A stretch of DNA of 64,000 bases from NCBI GenBank assembly GCA_025057645.1, contig JANXBJ010000001.1, forward strand, positions 554,357-618,356. Direction: 5' to 3'. Made by a program: the position numbers and the translations under genes. The notes under the pieces were generated by a model. The model had not been told where the DNA came from. It searched no databases and saw only the letters and a list, made by a program, of their open reading frames with translations. This DNA is from Anaerolineales bacterium. Lineage in GTDB: Bacteria > Chloroflexota > Anaerolineae > Anaerolineales > UBA4823. Positions 29,227 through 38,018 of this stretch are shown here, piece by piece. Positions within the stretch are counted from its first letter, which is position 1; each line of letters begins with the position of its first letter.

Positions 29227-29532
29227 TTATGATCCGCTCACCTTGGCACGCTTCCGCTTACGTGGTATGCGGATATTCGGGGAGTCTTTCGGACACCACA
29301 GAACGCGGTCGGGTACCATCCAGCCATCGGTAAGGTAGACATTTTGCTGGAATTGGACGGCAACCATTTTTGGGTCGACCTGAACTACTGTGCCCAAAAG
29401 CCATCCTCGAACGCGGCTACCGTTCTTTTCGTGATCACAGAGAACTTCCACCTGACTACCAACCTCAAAAATCTCCTCTGAGTCCGGTGCTCTAGTAAAG
29501 GGCAACTCTGCCAATTTCCACCTCCTGACCAA
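29227..29532 (-). CDS. Unknown 101-residue protein inside the suf operon
   Basis: Small soluble protein between sufD and sufS, 6 bp before sufS, with coding spacing that indicates co-expression. Residues about 15-75 look like short beta strands with conserved-looking Gly and Trp (GSQVEVLCDHEKNGSRVRGW, DGWMVPDRVLWCP), suggesting an SH3-like barrel. The C-terminus is very basic (RIPRKRKRAKVSG). It has two cysteines but no cluster motif. I do not recognise the family. Position suggests an accessory role in Fe-S assembly. Confidence 0.75.
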   Translation of the reverse strand: MVRRWKLAELPFTRAPDSEEIFEVGSQVEVLCDHEKNGSRVRGWLLGTVVQVDPKMVAVQFQQNVYLTDGWMVPDRVLWCPKDSPNIRIPRKRKRAKVSGS

Positions 29533-29578
29533 TCTCTTGTTGGGAATGCCGCTCTTGCAAATGAATCAAACAGTTATT

Positions 29579-30934
29579 TTACTCGATTTTCTGCTTGATT
29601 GCAGTGCGGAATCGCTGTCGTACTCCTCCGTAGGGAACTCTTTCCATGATCGGCTCGAAGAAGCCCTCGACGATCAGGCGGATAGCTTCATTGCGAGAGA
29701 TTCCGCGACTCAGGAGGTAGAACAGCTGCTCTTCATCAATTTTTCCAACTGTGGCGCCATGAGTGCAGCGCACATCGTTAGCCATAATCTCCAAACCCGG
29801 GATCGAATCTGCCCTTGCATACGGACTGAGGGTCAGATTGCGATTGGCCTGATACCCATCCGTCTTCTGCGCGCCGGGTGCCACATAGATCATCCCTTGC
29901 CAGACGGAACGACTGCGATCCTGCAATGCGCCCTTGAAAAGCAGATCGCTCGTCGTATGAGGGGCTAAGTGATTTTGCTGAGTGTCGTGGTCGAGATGCT
30001 GATCCCCGTCTGTAAAATAAAACCCGGACATTTTTCCGGTGGCACCTTCACCGATCAAGTCGATCTCCATAAAGGTCTTTGTCAGCTGACTGCCCACAGA
30101 GCCAAAGATCCAGTCTAAAGTGCCATCTCGTTCAACCCGCGCACGCTCGTGGGTAAAATTCCACACATCCCGACCCCAAGACTGCATCTCGACAAAGGTC
30201 AAGTGGGCACCCTTACCGACGTGAATTTCAACGATGCCGGCATGGAAACTCTGGCCTTCCCCTTGATCAGGCGATGCCATCTCGTGAACAAAGGTCAACT
30301 CGGAGTCATCGTCCAACCAAATCAACAAGCGAGTAAACCGAGCAAGCCGCACCCCCGGTGACCAAATAACACTATGTAAAGGTGCTTTCAACCTCACTCC
30401 CGAGGGGATGTAGAGCACAACACCATCCTCGGCAAAGGCAGCAGCAAGTGCCGCAAATTTTCCCTCTTCGGGTCGCACAATTTGGCCTAGAGTACTAAGT
30501 AAAAATTCAGCGTGGTGTTTTCGAGCAGTCTTGAGATCGGTGAAGATCACACCCTTCTTCTGCCATTCCTCATCAACGCTAACCGTGGCCGCATGAGCGG
30601 GCACAAGCACAACCTGCCCACCATGTTTCTTCCCTACTAAAGGCTTGAGCAAATCTCGAGGAGGACGAAGGCTTCTCTTTTGCAAGACGGGGTACAGGGT
30701 TAGTTCAGAAGCCTTCAGTCCTCGAATGTCTGTGCGCCGCCAAGCCTCATCGGTCAGGGAGGGCATTGGAATGGTCTGAAACAGACCCCAAGCCCTGAGG
30801 TGATATTCCTTGAGAGCTTCGGGGATATCGCCGTCCTGAGCCCAAATCGGCAAATCCCGCTCGGTAAACGGAAACTGAGGTGACTCTAGAAGTTCTTCAC
30901 GACGTTTTTTGGTTACGACAACCGGTGTTGCCAT
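29579..30934 (-). CDS. sufD: Fe-S assembly scaffold subunit SufD
   Basis: Partner of SufB in the SufBC2D scaffold that builds iron-sulfur clusters. The 451-residue protein has the SufBD beta-helix core and the C-terminal signature seen in TDGYQANRNLTLSPYARADS, ...IMANDVRCTHGATVGKIDEEQLFYL. His in CTHGAT corresponds to the residue used with SufB for cluster binding. It starts 2 bp after sufB. Confidence 0.95.
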   Translation of the reverse strand: MATPVVVTKKRREELLESPQFPFTERDLPIWAQDGDIPEALKEYHLRAWGLFQTIPMPSLTDEAWRRTDIRGLKASELTLYPVLQKRSLRPPRDLLKPLVGKKHGGQVVLVPAHAATVSVDEEWQKKGVIFTDLKTARKHHAEFLLSTLGQIVRPEEGKFAALAAAFAEDGVVLYIPSGVRLKAPLHSVIWSPGVRLARFTRLLIWLDDDSELTFVHEMASPDQGEGQSFHAGIVEIHVGKGAHLTFVEMQSWGRDVWNFTHERARVERDGTLDWIFGSVGSQLTKTFMEIDLIGEGATGKMSGFYFTDGDQHLDHDTQQNHLAPHTTSDLLFKGALQDRSRSVWQGMIYVAPGAQKTDGYQANRNLTLSPYARADSIPGLEIMANDVRCTHGATVGKIDEEQLFYLLSRGISRNEAIRLIVEGFFEPIMERVPYGGVRQRFRTAIKQKIE

Positions 30935-30936
30935 AG

Positions 30937-32343
30937 CTATCCTATTGACCCTTCCATCTGAAGTTGAATTAGCCGATTCATTTCGATAGCGTATTCCATG
31001 GGAAGCTCTTTGACTAAAGGCTCAATAAAGCCCGAAACCACCATCGAGGTTGCCTCGTCCTCGCTCAGACCTCGGCTCATCAGATAGAAAAGTTGCTCCT
31101 CACCCACCTTTGAAACCGTGGCTTCATGACCGATGGTCACATCTTCCTCGTCGATTTCGATATAAGGATAGGTGTCTGAACGAGAGGTTTCATCCAAGAG
31201 CAGCGCATCACAGACCACATTCGATTTCACACCCTTCGCACCCTTATACACCTTCAACAACCCTCGATAGGAAGAGCGGCCACCGCTCTTGCTAATCGAT
31301 TTGGAAACGATCTTGCTGCTTGTATAGGGCGCAAAGTGGATCACTTTACCACCCGCATCCTGATGCTGACCCTTTCCCGCAAACGCCATGGAAAGAATCT
31401 CCCCGCGAGCGCCGGGTTCCTTTAGGTAGCAGGACGGATACTTCATCGTGATTTTAGAACCCAAGTTTGCATCCACCCACTCCATCGTTGCATCTTCGTA
31501 AACAATAGCCCGTTGGGTGACTAGATTGTAGACATTTGGAGACCAGTTCTGAATTGTCGTATATCGCACGCGCGCGCCGCGCTTGACGACAATTTCAATC
31601 ACACCACTGTGAAACGAGTCGGTCGTATAGATGGGAGCCGTGCACCCTTCTACATAATGAACCTGGGAACCCTCGTCGGCAATGATGAGCGTGCGTTCAA
31701 ACTGACCGATGTTGGCCACATTAAGGCGGAAATAGGCCTGCAAAGGAAGCTCCACCTTTACTCCCTTGGGAACGTACACAAACGACCCCCCAGACCAAAC
31801 TGCGCTATTCAAAGCGGCAAACTTATTGTCCTCGATCGGAACCACTGTGCCGAAGTACTCCCGAAAGAGATCAGGGTGTTGCTTCAATCCATCTTCAATT
31901 GAGAGAAAGATCACGCCCTGCTTCGCCAGATGCTCCTGAATGCTGTGATATACCATCTCCGACTCGTATTGAGCTCCGACGCCAGCGAGGAATTTTCGCT
32001 CCGCCTCTGGAATCCCTAGGCGGTCGAAAGTTTGCTTGATCGTCTCGGGAACTTCATCCCAGGAACGACCTTCTTTCTCGGTGGGTTTTACGTAGTAATA
32101 AATATCATCCAGATTTAGGTTCGAGAGATCGGCTCCCCAGGTTGGCATGGGACGCTTAAGAAAATGCTCCAATGCCCTGAGTCGAAACTCAAGCATCCAC
32201 TTTGGCTCTTCTTTCATATAGGATATTTGCTCGACAACTTCTCGGTCGAGACCCTTGCGCGTCTTGAATACGTAGGTTTCCGGATCGCGGAAACCATAGC
32301 GATACTCACCCAGTCCTTCTAGGATCGCAGTGTCGCTTGCCAT
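30937..32343 (-). CDS. sufB: Fe-S assembly scaffold subunit SufB
   Basis: Main scaffold subunit, 468 residues. It has [30 protein letters not shown], the beta-helix core and the C-terminal [20 protein letters not shown], followed by [16 protein letters not shown]. Cysteines at CTAP and VVCDALL match those proposed for sulfur transfer and cluster assembly. The ATG at 32343 with GGAGGTG upstream was chosen; the frame is open 60 bases further but that part overlaps sufC. Confidence 0.96.
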   Translation of the reverse strand: MASDTAILEGLGEYRYGFRDPETYVFKTRKGLDREVVEQISYMKEEPKWMLEFRLRALEHFLKRPMPTWGADLSNLNLDDIYYYVKPTEKEGRSWDEVPETIKQTFDRLGIPEAERKFLAGVGAQYESEMVYHSIQEHLAKQGVIFLSIEDGLKQHPDLFREYFGTVVPIEDNKFAALNSAVWSGGSFVYVPKGVKVELPLQAYFRLNVANIGQFERTLIIADEGSQVHYVEGCTAPIYTTDSFHSGVIEIVVKRGARVRYTTIQNWSPNVYNLVTQRAIVYEDATMEWVDANLGSKITMKYPSCYLKEPGARGEILSMAFAGKGQHQDAGGKVIHFAPYTSSKIVSKSISKSGGRSSYRGLLKVYKGAKGVKSNVVCDALLLDETSRSDTYPYIEIDEEDVTIGHEATVSKVGEEQLFYLMSRGLSEDEATSMVVSGFIEPLVKELPMEYAIEMNRLIQLQMEGSIG

Positions 32344-32369
32344 AGTACACCTCCAAAACTGCCATGCAC

Positions 32370-33140
32370 TTAGAACGTCATTTCTATTTTGTTCTTCAGC
32401 CAATCATAGCCATGTTCTTCCAGGTGGAGTGCCAAATCCGGACCACCTGACTCAACAATTCGCCCATCCATCATAATATGGACGTAATCGGGCTTAATGT
32501 AGTTAAGGATTCGCTGATAGTGAGTGATAATCAAAACACCGAGATTCGGACCCCGCAGGGCATTTACCCCTTCGGAAACGATGCGCAGAGCGTCAATGTC
32601 TAGGCCAGAGTCGGTCTCATCCATAATGGCGATCTCAGGTTTTAGCATCGCCATCTGAATAATCTCAGCGCGCTTTTTCTCCCCGCCAGAAAACCCATCG
32701 TTGAGATAACGACTGGCGAAGGAGTGATCCACTTTTAACAAGTCCATCACTTTCTTTAACTCTTTTCTGAACTCCGGAATCGGAATGCCTTTATCCTCGG
32801 GGTTCGCTATCCTTCTGCGCGCATTAATCGCCGCCCGTAAGAAATTGGCAACCGACACCCCCGGAATCGCAACCGGATATTGGAAGGCTAAGAAAAGGCC
32901 CAGGTGCGCCCTTTGATCGGCCTCCAGTTCAAGGATATTTTGACCTTTATACCATACTTCTCCCTCGGTCACTTCGTAGGAGGGGTGCCCCATTAGCGTG
33001 TAAGCCAGCGTGGACTTTCCTGTCCCATTGGGCCCCATTAGTGCGTGAATCTCTCCTTTGTGGATCGTTAGATTCACGCCCTTTAGGATTTCACGCCCGT
33101 TGACGTTGACGTGTAAGTTAACGATGCGCAGTTCACTCAT
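32370..33140 (-). CDS. sufC: Fe-S assembly ATPase SufC
   Basis: ABC-type ATPase driving shape changes in the SufBC2D scaffold. The 256-residue protein has Walker [10 protein letters not shown], signature [10 protein letters not shown], Walker [18 protein letters not shown] and H-loop ITHYQRIL. The signature and [11 protein letters not shown] are specific to SufC. It is the first gene of the suf operon, 57 bp downstream of the TATAAT of the minus-strand promoter. Confidence 0.97.
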   Translation of the reverse strand: MSELRIVNLHVNVNGREILKGVNLTIHKGEIHALMGPNGTGKSTLAYTLMGHPSYEVTEGEVWYKGQNILELEADQRAHLGLFLAFQYPVAIPGVSVANFLRAAINARRRIANPEDKGIPIPEFRKELKKVMDLLKVDHSFASRYLNDGFSGGEKKRAEIIQMAMLKPEIAIMDETDSGLDIDALRIVSEGVNALRGPNLGVLIITHYQRILNYIKPDYVHIMMDGRIVESGGPDLALHLEEHGYDWLKNKIEMTF

Positions 33141-33196
33141 AGAGTCTCTCCTTTATCTTCCACTAAGATCATCAAGAATACCATCTTATCGGCAGT

Positions 33197-33277
33197 ATTA
33201 TAGCCTAAACCAACACTTCTGTCAATATTTACGATAAAAATCTTAATATTGACAAAAATACTGAGGTGTGCTATACT
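33197..33277. promoter_or_regulatory. Divergent suf/sufR promoters sharing one operator
   Basis: Inverted repeat TGTCAATATT (33220-33229) and AATATTGACA (33245-33254), 15 bases apart, is perfect over 10 bp. Each arm contains a TTGACA -35. Plus strand: TTGACA 33249-33254, 17-base spacer, TATACT 33272-33277 for sufR. Minus strand: TTGACA 33225-33220, 17-base spacer, TATAAT 33202-33197 for sufC. A dimer bound here would block both promoters, so SufR would repress the operon and itself. Binding by SufR is inferred from position. Confidence 0.85.
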
Positions 33278-33332
33278 GCGAGCAATCCTAGGAGAGCTGG
33301 CTTTTATTCCGCAATGCATGGGTGATTGAACC

Positions 33333-33983
33333 ATGGACACAATCACGAATCTAGACGAACAAAATCAGACCACTCGACAACGGGTTCTGAAAACCCTTTT
33401 GCTTCGTCAGCAGTGTACGGTTAACGAACTGGCTGAAGCAGTGCAAATCAACCCTATTTCGGTGCGACATCACCTTAATAAGCTAGAAGCAGAAGGGTTA
33501 GTCAGATCGTTTGAAGAGCGGCACGGCGTTGGGCGACCCCGTCGCCTTTACCGCTTGACCGAAGCCGGCAAGGAACTTTTTCCCACCCGCTACTTGCGCC
33601 TGACGACTCGCTTACTAAGTCAACTCAAAGATCAACTTCCCCATTCCATGATCATTCAACTTTTTGCCCAAATGGCCAAAGACATCGCATCCGAATATGA
33701 AGAGTCCCTGAAGGACTTGCCGATCGAGGAACGCCTTGACCTTATAAAACGTCTACTCAGCCAAGAAGGCTTCTCGGTGGAATGGGAAAAACAAGGCAAC
33801 GAGTACTTTATCCGTGAAATCAGTTGCCCTTATTTACAGGTCAGTCAAGCGCACCCAGAGGTCTGTGCAATTGACCAGACCCTCATCTCCACCTTACTTT
33901 CCCTGCCGGCTAAAAAAGTTCGCTGCGTTCTCAATGGAGATACAAATTGCACATATGTAGTATCCCAAAGAGCTAAGGAGTAG
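33333..33983 (+). CDS. sufR: SufR-type Fe-S sensing repressor
   Basis: Transcription regulator of the suf operon, 216 residues. The N-terminal winged helix (about 15-80, TVNELAEAVQINPISVRHHL) is followed by a helical dimer region and a C-terminal cluster domain with C165 (CPYLQV), C178 (PEVCAID, 12 residues after C165), C198 and C206 (CVLNGDTNC). The C-X12-C and GDxxC pattern is that of SufR, which binds a [4Fe-4S] cluster and loses repression under oxidative stress or iron lack. It is divergent from sufC across a shared operator. Confidence 0.92.
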   Translation: MDTITNLDEQNQTTRQRVLKTLLLRQQCTVNELAEAVQINPISVRHHLNKLEAEGLVRSFEERHGVGRPRRLYRLTEAGKELFPTRYLRLTTRLLSQLKDQLPHSMIIQLFAQMAKDIASEYEESLKDLPIEERLDLIKRLLSQEGFSVEWEKQGNEYFIREISCPYLQVSQAHPEVCAIDQTLISTLLSLPAKKVRCVLNGDTNCTYVVSQRAKE

Positions 33984-33987
33984 AACA

Positions 33988-34332
33988 ATGACCAACGAGA
34001 CCCCCTCCAAGGTGACTTGGCAAGCAGACAGCACTCACCCAGAACTAGCGGAGACCCTGCGTGAAAAACTACGAGATATCGTCGACCCAGAAATTGGCCT
34101 AAATATCATTCAACTCGGTCTGGTGCGAGACCTGATTATTGAAGAGGACCGTGCTCATGTAAAAATGATTCTAACAACACCCTTCTGCCCTTATGGGCCA
34201 GCCCTTCTAGAAATGAGCCGCAAAAAAGTTGAAGAAGTGCTAGGAAAACCGACCACAATCGAAATGGGGATGGAAATGTGGGATTTTTCAATGATGGAAG
34301 AAGGGGCTGGAGGAGATTGGGGGCTATTTTAG
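33988..34332 (+). CDS. sufT: SufT-like MIP18/DUF59 family protein
   Basis: Small protein (114 residues) of the MIP18/PaaD/SufT family, which helps load Fe-S clusters into target proteins. Key segments are IVDPEIGLNIIQLGLVRDL (about 31-49) and MILTTPFCPYGPALLE, with the family cysteine in PFCPYG. It begins 4 bp after sufR, so it is regulated with the repressor. Assignment to SufT and not another DUF59 branch rests on suf context. Confidence 0.85.
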   Translation: MTNETPSKVTWQADSTHPELAETLREKLRDIVDPEIGLNIIQLGLVRDLIIEEDRAHVKMILTTPFCPYGPALLEMSRKKVEEVLGKPTTIEMGMEMWDFSMMEEGAGGDWGLF

Positions 34333-34506
34333 CTCCTTTTCGCATACCGTTCCTAGGCTTGAAGTGACCCGTCACGCTTGTGCCTCGGTGCAACTTAGGG
34401 CGCCCAAGGTCTTGATTGTCCAATACTGGATGGGGGTTCTAAGCCAATCTCGGTTAAAATTAGATCGAGAGCGTATCTCAAACTAGCCAAATTCTTTCAG
34501 CGTTCT

Positions 34507-35259
34507 ATGCTTCAAAAATACCCATCTGAGTCAAGTTTATTGCTACTTTACACACCTGTGATCCTTCTCGTAGCCGGATTAGTCGCAACGCTGTTCACGG
34601 CCTGGACCGAACCCTCTATCCCCTTTGCTGCTGGCACTCTTGACCCTCAGCAATTGATCCTAACCCCAATCCCTCAGCCAGAATTCACTCCTACGCTACC
34701 TTATGCGCCGGAAGTGGGCCTCGTGGCCGGACATTACGGGAACGACTCTGGCGCAGTCTGTCCTGATGGCCTGAGAGAGGTTGACATCAATCTGAACATT
34801 GCAACTCTAGTACAGAAAATGCTTACCCAGCGAGGAGTAAAATCGGAGATTCTTCAAGAGTTTGATCCCAAGCTCAACGGTTATCGTGCCACCCTCCTTC
34901 TCTCAATCCACGCCGACTCCTGCGCCTATATCAATGACGAAGCAAGCGGCTACAAGGTGGCTGCGGCCTTGATGAATTCGCAACCGGAAAAGTCAGCACG
35001 CTTAGTTAACTGTTTGCGTTCCCATTACGCAATCACCACAGGCCTGAAACACCACAAAAGCGTTACTCTAGACATGACTTATTATCACGCGTTCAACGAA
35101 ATCCACCCTGAGACGGTTGCAGCTATTATCGAAGTAGGCTTTATGAATTTAGACCGTGTGCTTCTCACCCAGAAACCCGAATTGGTCGCTTCAGGAATTA
35201 CAAACGGCATTCTCTGCTACCTAAATAACGAGCCTATCCCCACAGTGCCTTCCCCATGA
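34507..35259 (+). CDS. N-acetylmuramoyl-L-alanine amidase, Amidase_3 type
   Basis: Cell-wall hydrolase that cuts the amide bond between MurNAc and the stem peptide. The 250-residue protein has an N-terminal membrane anchor (about 10-31), a Pro/Thr-rich spacer and an Amidase_3 domain (about 70-240). Zinc ligands are His in VAGHYG, Glu in LREVDIN and His in LSIHADSC; the catalytic Glu is in AIIEVGFMN. The domain is compact and cysteine-rich for the family. Its stop overlaps the following L,D-transpeptidase gene by four bases. Confidence 0.88.
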   Translation: MLQKYPSESSLLLLYTPVILLVAGLVATLFTAWTEPSIPFAAGTLDPQQLILTPIPQPEFTPTLPYAPEVGLVAGHYGNDSGAVCPDGLREVDINLNIATLVQKMLTQRGVKSEILQEFDPKLNGYRATLLLSIHADSCAYINDEASGYKVAAALMNSQPEKSARLVNCLRSHYAITTGLKHHKSVTLDMTYYHAFNEIHPETVAAIIEVGFMNLDRVLLTQKPELVASGITNGILCYLNNEPIPTVPSP

Positions 35260-36395
35260 TCACGCTAGATGAGGAACTAAGAGCCGCCCGCATTGCCCTC
35301 CGACAAGGACAGAAAAAGCAAGCTCGATTTCATGCTCTGCGGGCTGCCGCACTTGATCCATCCTCCGAAGAACCATGGCTAATTCTCGGAGCAACCAGCT
35401 CTTCGCAAGCTGCAATCCGCCATTTGCAACGAGCCCTTCGGCTGAATCCCCAAAACCCGATCGCCCAAAGAGGATTAGACTGGGTATTATCTAACCAAGC
35501 CGCTTCGACACCCTCCTCGATCGCTCAAACCCAACCAATTCGCATCGGAAAGCCGTCCACACGAGTCCCCCCGAAAGCAAAGAAACATTCGGTGGCTTTC
35601 TGGCTTATTTTTCTTGTTTTTTTCACCTGTGCTCTATCCATGCCCGTCCTCCCCTTTCCAATTCTGGCACTCGTGTACTCCTCAAATCTCGGGAGGTTTT
35701 CCCTTCACCTCCAGAATTGGAATAGCACCGCACCAGCGTCGTATTTATCGCCCCAAGAAAGCCCAACACCCAACTCTGCCGAGTCGCTCTCGTCTACTCT
35801 CGCCGAGCTGCCTTCTCCCACACCTACACCTAGTCCAAGTGATACCCCTCCGCCCCCTCCCACCTCAACCCCCACCCCAAGCCCTACACCCGAGCCAACT
35901 GCCACCGAAACCCCGACGACAGCTCCATCTCCCACCGCAAAGGCCAACAAGAAAAAAAAGAAAAAACCAACACCCGCCTCCCATCAATTCAAGCATACAG
36001 GATCTGAAATAGCCTCCTTCTTGCCGAAGGGAGTGGATGAAGATGAACCCTGGATCGAAGTGGACCTCAGCTCCCAGCGATCTTATGCCTACATCGGTCG
36101 TTCCCTAGTTCGTTCTTTTATCGTTTCAACGGGAACGGCTCAAAATCCAACGGTCAAAGGAACTTTTCGCATCTATGTGAAATACCGCTACGCGAATATG
36201 TCTGGGCCGGATTACTTCTTGCGTAATGTCCCTTACGTGATGTATTTTTACAAAGGGTATGGACTCCACGGCACCTATTGGCACAACAACTTTGGCGTCC
36301 CGATGAGCCATGGTTGCGTAAATTACACTATTGCCGATGCAGCGTGGCTATTCGAATTTGCAGACGTAGGAACGGTAGTATATATCCATGAATGA
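35256..36395 (+). CDS. L,D-transpeptidase with N-terminal TPR-like part
   Basis: Crosslinks peptidoglycan or anchors proteins to it through a YkuD domain. The 379-residue protein has a cytoplasmic TPR-like start (about 1-80, ALRQGQKKQARFHALRAAAL), a membrane helix (about 112-140), a long Pro/Thr/Ser linker (about 165-235), a Lys-rich block and the YkuD domain (about 265-379). The catalytic motif is SHGCVN with C354; His in LHGTYWH supports it. Coupled to the amidase by a 4-bp overlap and to the next gene by 8 bp. The linker would span the wall. Confidence 0.9.
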   Translation: MITLDEELRAARIALRQGQKKQARFHALRAAALDPSSEEPWLILGATSSSQAAIRHLQRALRLNPQNPIAQRGLDWVLSNQAASTPSSIAQTQPIRIGKPSTRVPPKAKKHSVAFWLIFLVFFTCALSMPVLPFPILALVYSSNLGRFSLHLQNWNSTAPASYLSPQESPTPNSAESLSSTLAELPSPTPTPSPSDTPPPPPTSTPTPSPTPEPTATETPTTAPSPTAKANKKKKKKPTPASHQFKHTGSEIASFLPKGVDEDEPWIEVDLSSQRSYAYIGRSLVRSFIVSTGTAQNPTVKGTFRIYVKYRYANMSGPDYFLRNVPYVMYFYKGYGLHGTYWHNNFGVPMSHGCVNYTIADAAWLFEFADVGTVVYIHE

Positions 36396-36831
36396 ACCTA
36401 CTCTCCCTCTCCAGAAGCATCTATTTGCTGGGCTGATCTTTGATGAACAAGGGCAGCCTGTGGAGGCAGTTTATGTAGGACGAGAACCATGTTACGTGGT
36501 CAACGATCGAGGTTTTCGCAGGCACATTCCAGCGATCGAGGTTGACCGCCAAGTCTTCGAGGCGATTGTTAAGCAAATTCAAGGCCACGAAGACTTCATA
36601 AGCGAACAAGCCGCAAAAATGCTCGGCCAAGATGACCCCTTTTCCAAAGCGATGATCGCAACCCAACTCCGAAATATCTCCCAGCAATTTCCCTTGCTGC
36701 TTATCACCGGAATTCCGGAGGAAACCCGCGCTTATCTTGGCATGACGGGCTTTAAGATTATAATTAACGTGCATGGCGAAGTAATCCAGATTGCTCAACC
36801 CGGAATGATTAATCCAGACGAGGAACAATAG
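36388..36831 (+). CDS. Unknown conserved-looking soluble protein
   Basis: A 147-residue soluble protein with no signal or membrane helix. The front half has beta-strand character (FAGLIFDEQGQPVEAVYVG, CYVVNDRGFRRHIPAIEVD), the middle is helical, and the end has IPEETRAYLGMTGFKIIINVHGEV. I do not recognise the family. Its start lies 8 bases inside the L,D-transpeptidase gene and a thioredoxin-TPR gene follows by 7 bp, so all three are translated from one message. Confidence 0.75.
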   Translation: MNEPTLPLQKHLFAGLIFDEQGQPVEAVYVGREPCYVVNDRGFRRHIPAIEVDRQVFEAIVKQIQGHEDFISEQAAKMLGQDDPFSKAMIATQLRNISQQFPLLLITGIPEETRAYLGMTGFKIIINVHGEVIQIAQPGMINPDEEQ

Positions 36832-36838
36832 CGATACG

Positions 36839-37663
36839 ATGAGCGATCATATCCTTGATGTAAACGAGCTTGACTTTCACTACAATGTGCTGGAATATTC
36901 TTTCCAGCACCCGGTTGTGATCGATTTCTGGGCAGAATGGTGTCACCCTTGTAAGATGCTAACACCTATTCTCGAAAAGATCGCCATTGAAGCGGATGGT
37001 GCTTTCCGTCTGGCGAAGATCAACATAGACAAAAACTCCAATTTAGCCATCCGTATGGGGGTGCACAGTATTCCTCATGTAAAAGGTGTCAGGAATGGCA
37101 AAGTGGTCGGCGAGTTCGTCGGCCTTCAGCCAGAAGCTAAAGTTCGGGAATTTATCCAAAAGTTGATCCCGCATCCTAGCGAGCTATGGATTGAGAAAGG
37201 CAATCACCTTTACCAACAAGGTGATTGGGAGGGGGCTGCTGAAGCTTTTCGCCAGGCGCTTCAGATCAACAACGACAACACTACAGCCCGCTTAGGATTG
37301 GCAAAAAGTCTCTTTCGTCTTCAAGCGCTCCAAGAGGCGCTATCCTGGCTAGAAGATTTTCCAACCAGCAGAGAATACCCCGAAGCCGAACGGCTGCGCT
37401 ATCTGATCACCGAAACGTTACAGGCCACCCGTGCCGGCACTCCCGAAGATGAGTTGGAGGCCGCCTATCAAAATAGCCTACGTCTCCTCTACCGCCAAAA
37501 TTACCTTGCGGCTTTGGATGGCCTACTAGACGTCCTAAGACAAAACAAATCGTTCCACAACGGTAAACTTAAGGAAATCATCGTTGAAATTCTCGATTTG
37601 CTGGGCGACGCAGAACCGGAGACCCGTTCTTACCGGCAAGAACTGGCTTCGATCCTCTGGTAA
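36839..37663 (+). CDS. Thioredoxin-TPR protein, CnoX/YbbN-like
   Basis: Fusion of a thioredoxin domain (about 1-110) and TPR repeats (about 115-274), 274 residues, like CnoX (YbbN), a chaperone-redox protein for clients of GroEL. The active site is WCHPCK, with both cysteines, whereas E. coli CnoX has lost one, so this protein may be an active oxidoreductase. TPR-like helices are NHLYQQGDWEGAAEAFRQAL and ARLGLAKSLFRLQALQEAL. It is cytoplasmic by lack of a signal. Last gene of the wall-enzyme operon. Confidence 0.85.
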   Translation: MSDHILDVNELDFHYNVLEYSFQHPVVIDFWAEWCHPCKMLTPILEKIAIEADGAFRLAKINIDKNSNLAIRMGVHSIPHVKGVRNGKVVGEFVGLQPEAKVREFIQKLIPHPSELWIEKGNHLYQQGDWEGAAEAFRQALQINNDNTTARLGLAKSLFRLQALQEALSWLEDFPTSREYPEAERLRYLITETLQATRAGTPEDELEAAYQNSLRLLYRQNYLAALDGLLDVLRQNKSFHNGKLKEIIVEILDLLGDAEPETRSYRQELASILW

Positions 37664-37678
37664 TACTCTGAACTGTTC

Positions 37679-37708
37679 TTGACACAATTCACGTTCCTAC
37701 CGTATAAT
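37679..37708 (+). promoter_or_regulatory. Strong promoter of the rpmF-fabD operon
   Basis: TTGACA (37679-37684) and TATAAT (37703-37708), both perfect, with an 18-base spacer. The expected start is at about 37715. Confidence 0.88.
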
Positions 37709-37714
37709 CACAGG

Positions 37715-37748
37715 GCCTGCCCTTGCTGGGCAGGCATTCGTGTGAATG
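37715..37748 (+). promoter_or_regulatory. Structured 5' leader of the rpmF message
   Basis: GCCTGCCC-ttgct-GGGCAGGC forms a perfect 8-bp hairpin at the predicted 5' end of the mRNA, followed at once by CATTC-gtgt-GAATG. The stems may stabilise the message or bind a ribosomal protein. They lie 27 bp before the rpmF ATG. Confidence 0.55.
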
Positions 37749-37775
37749 AAACCCCTGTAGAGAGGAGCAGGTCAA

Positions 37776-37967
37776 ATGCCTCCACATCCGAAGCGAAAAC
37801 TTTCCAAGGGCCGTCGCGATCGACGCCGGGCGCACGATGCTCTGAGGGCTTACCAACTCGTCCAATGTACCAACTGTGGCGAAATGCGCTTGCCCCATAC
37901 GGTTTGCCCATCCTGCGGCCATTATAAGGGGAGAGAAGTAGTTAGCATCGAGGAAAAGAAGAAGTAG
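37776..37967 (+). CDS. rpmF: 50S ribosomal protein L32
   Basis: Small ribosomal protein of 63 residues. It starts MPPHPKRKLSKGRRDRRRAH, has a zinc ribbon with CTNCGE and CPSCGHYKG, and a charged tail. AGGAG precedes the ATG. As in many bacteria, it leads into fatty-acid synthesis genes (fabD, fabG), coupling growth and lipid supply. Confidence 0.97.
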   Translation: MPPHPKRKLSKGRRDRRRAHDALRAYQLVQCTNCGEMRLPHTVCPSCGHYKGREVVSIEEKKK

Positions 37968-38018
37968 GCAACCGGGCTGCGGCTTTGCGGCCTTGCCTCC
38001 CTTATCACAGCTCAAGCG

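Noticed and set aside
35705..35950. Minus-strand Gly/Val-rich frame
   Set aside because: It is the complement of the Pro/Thr-rich linker codons of the L,D-transpeptidase.
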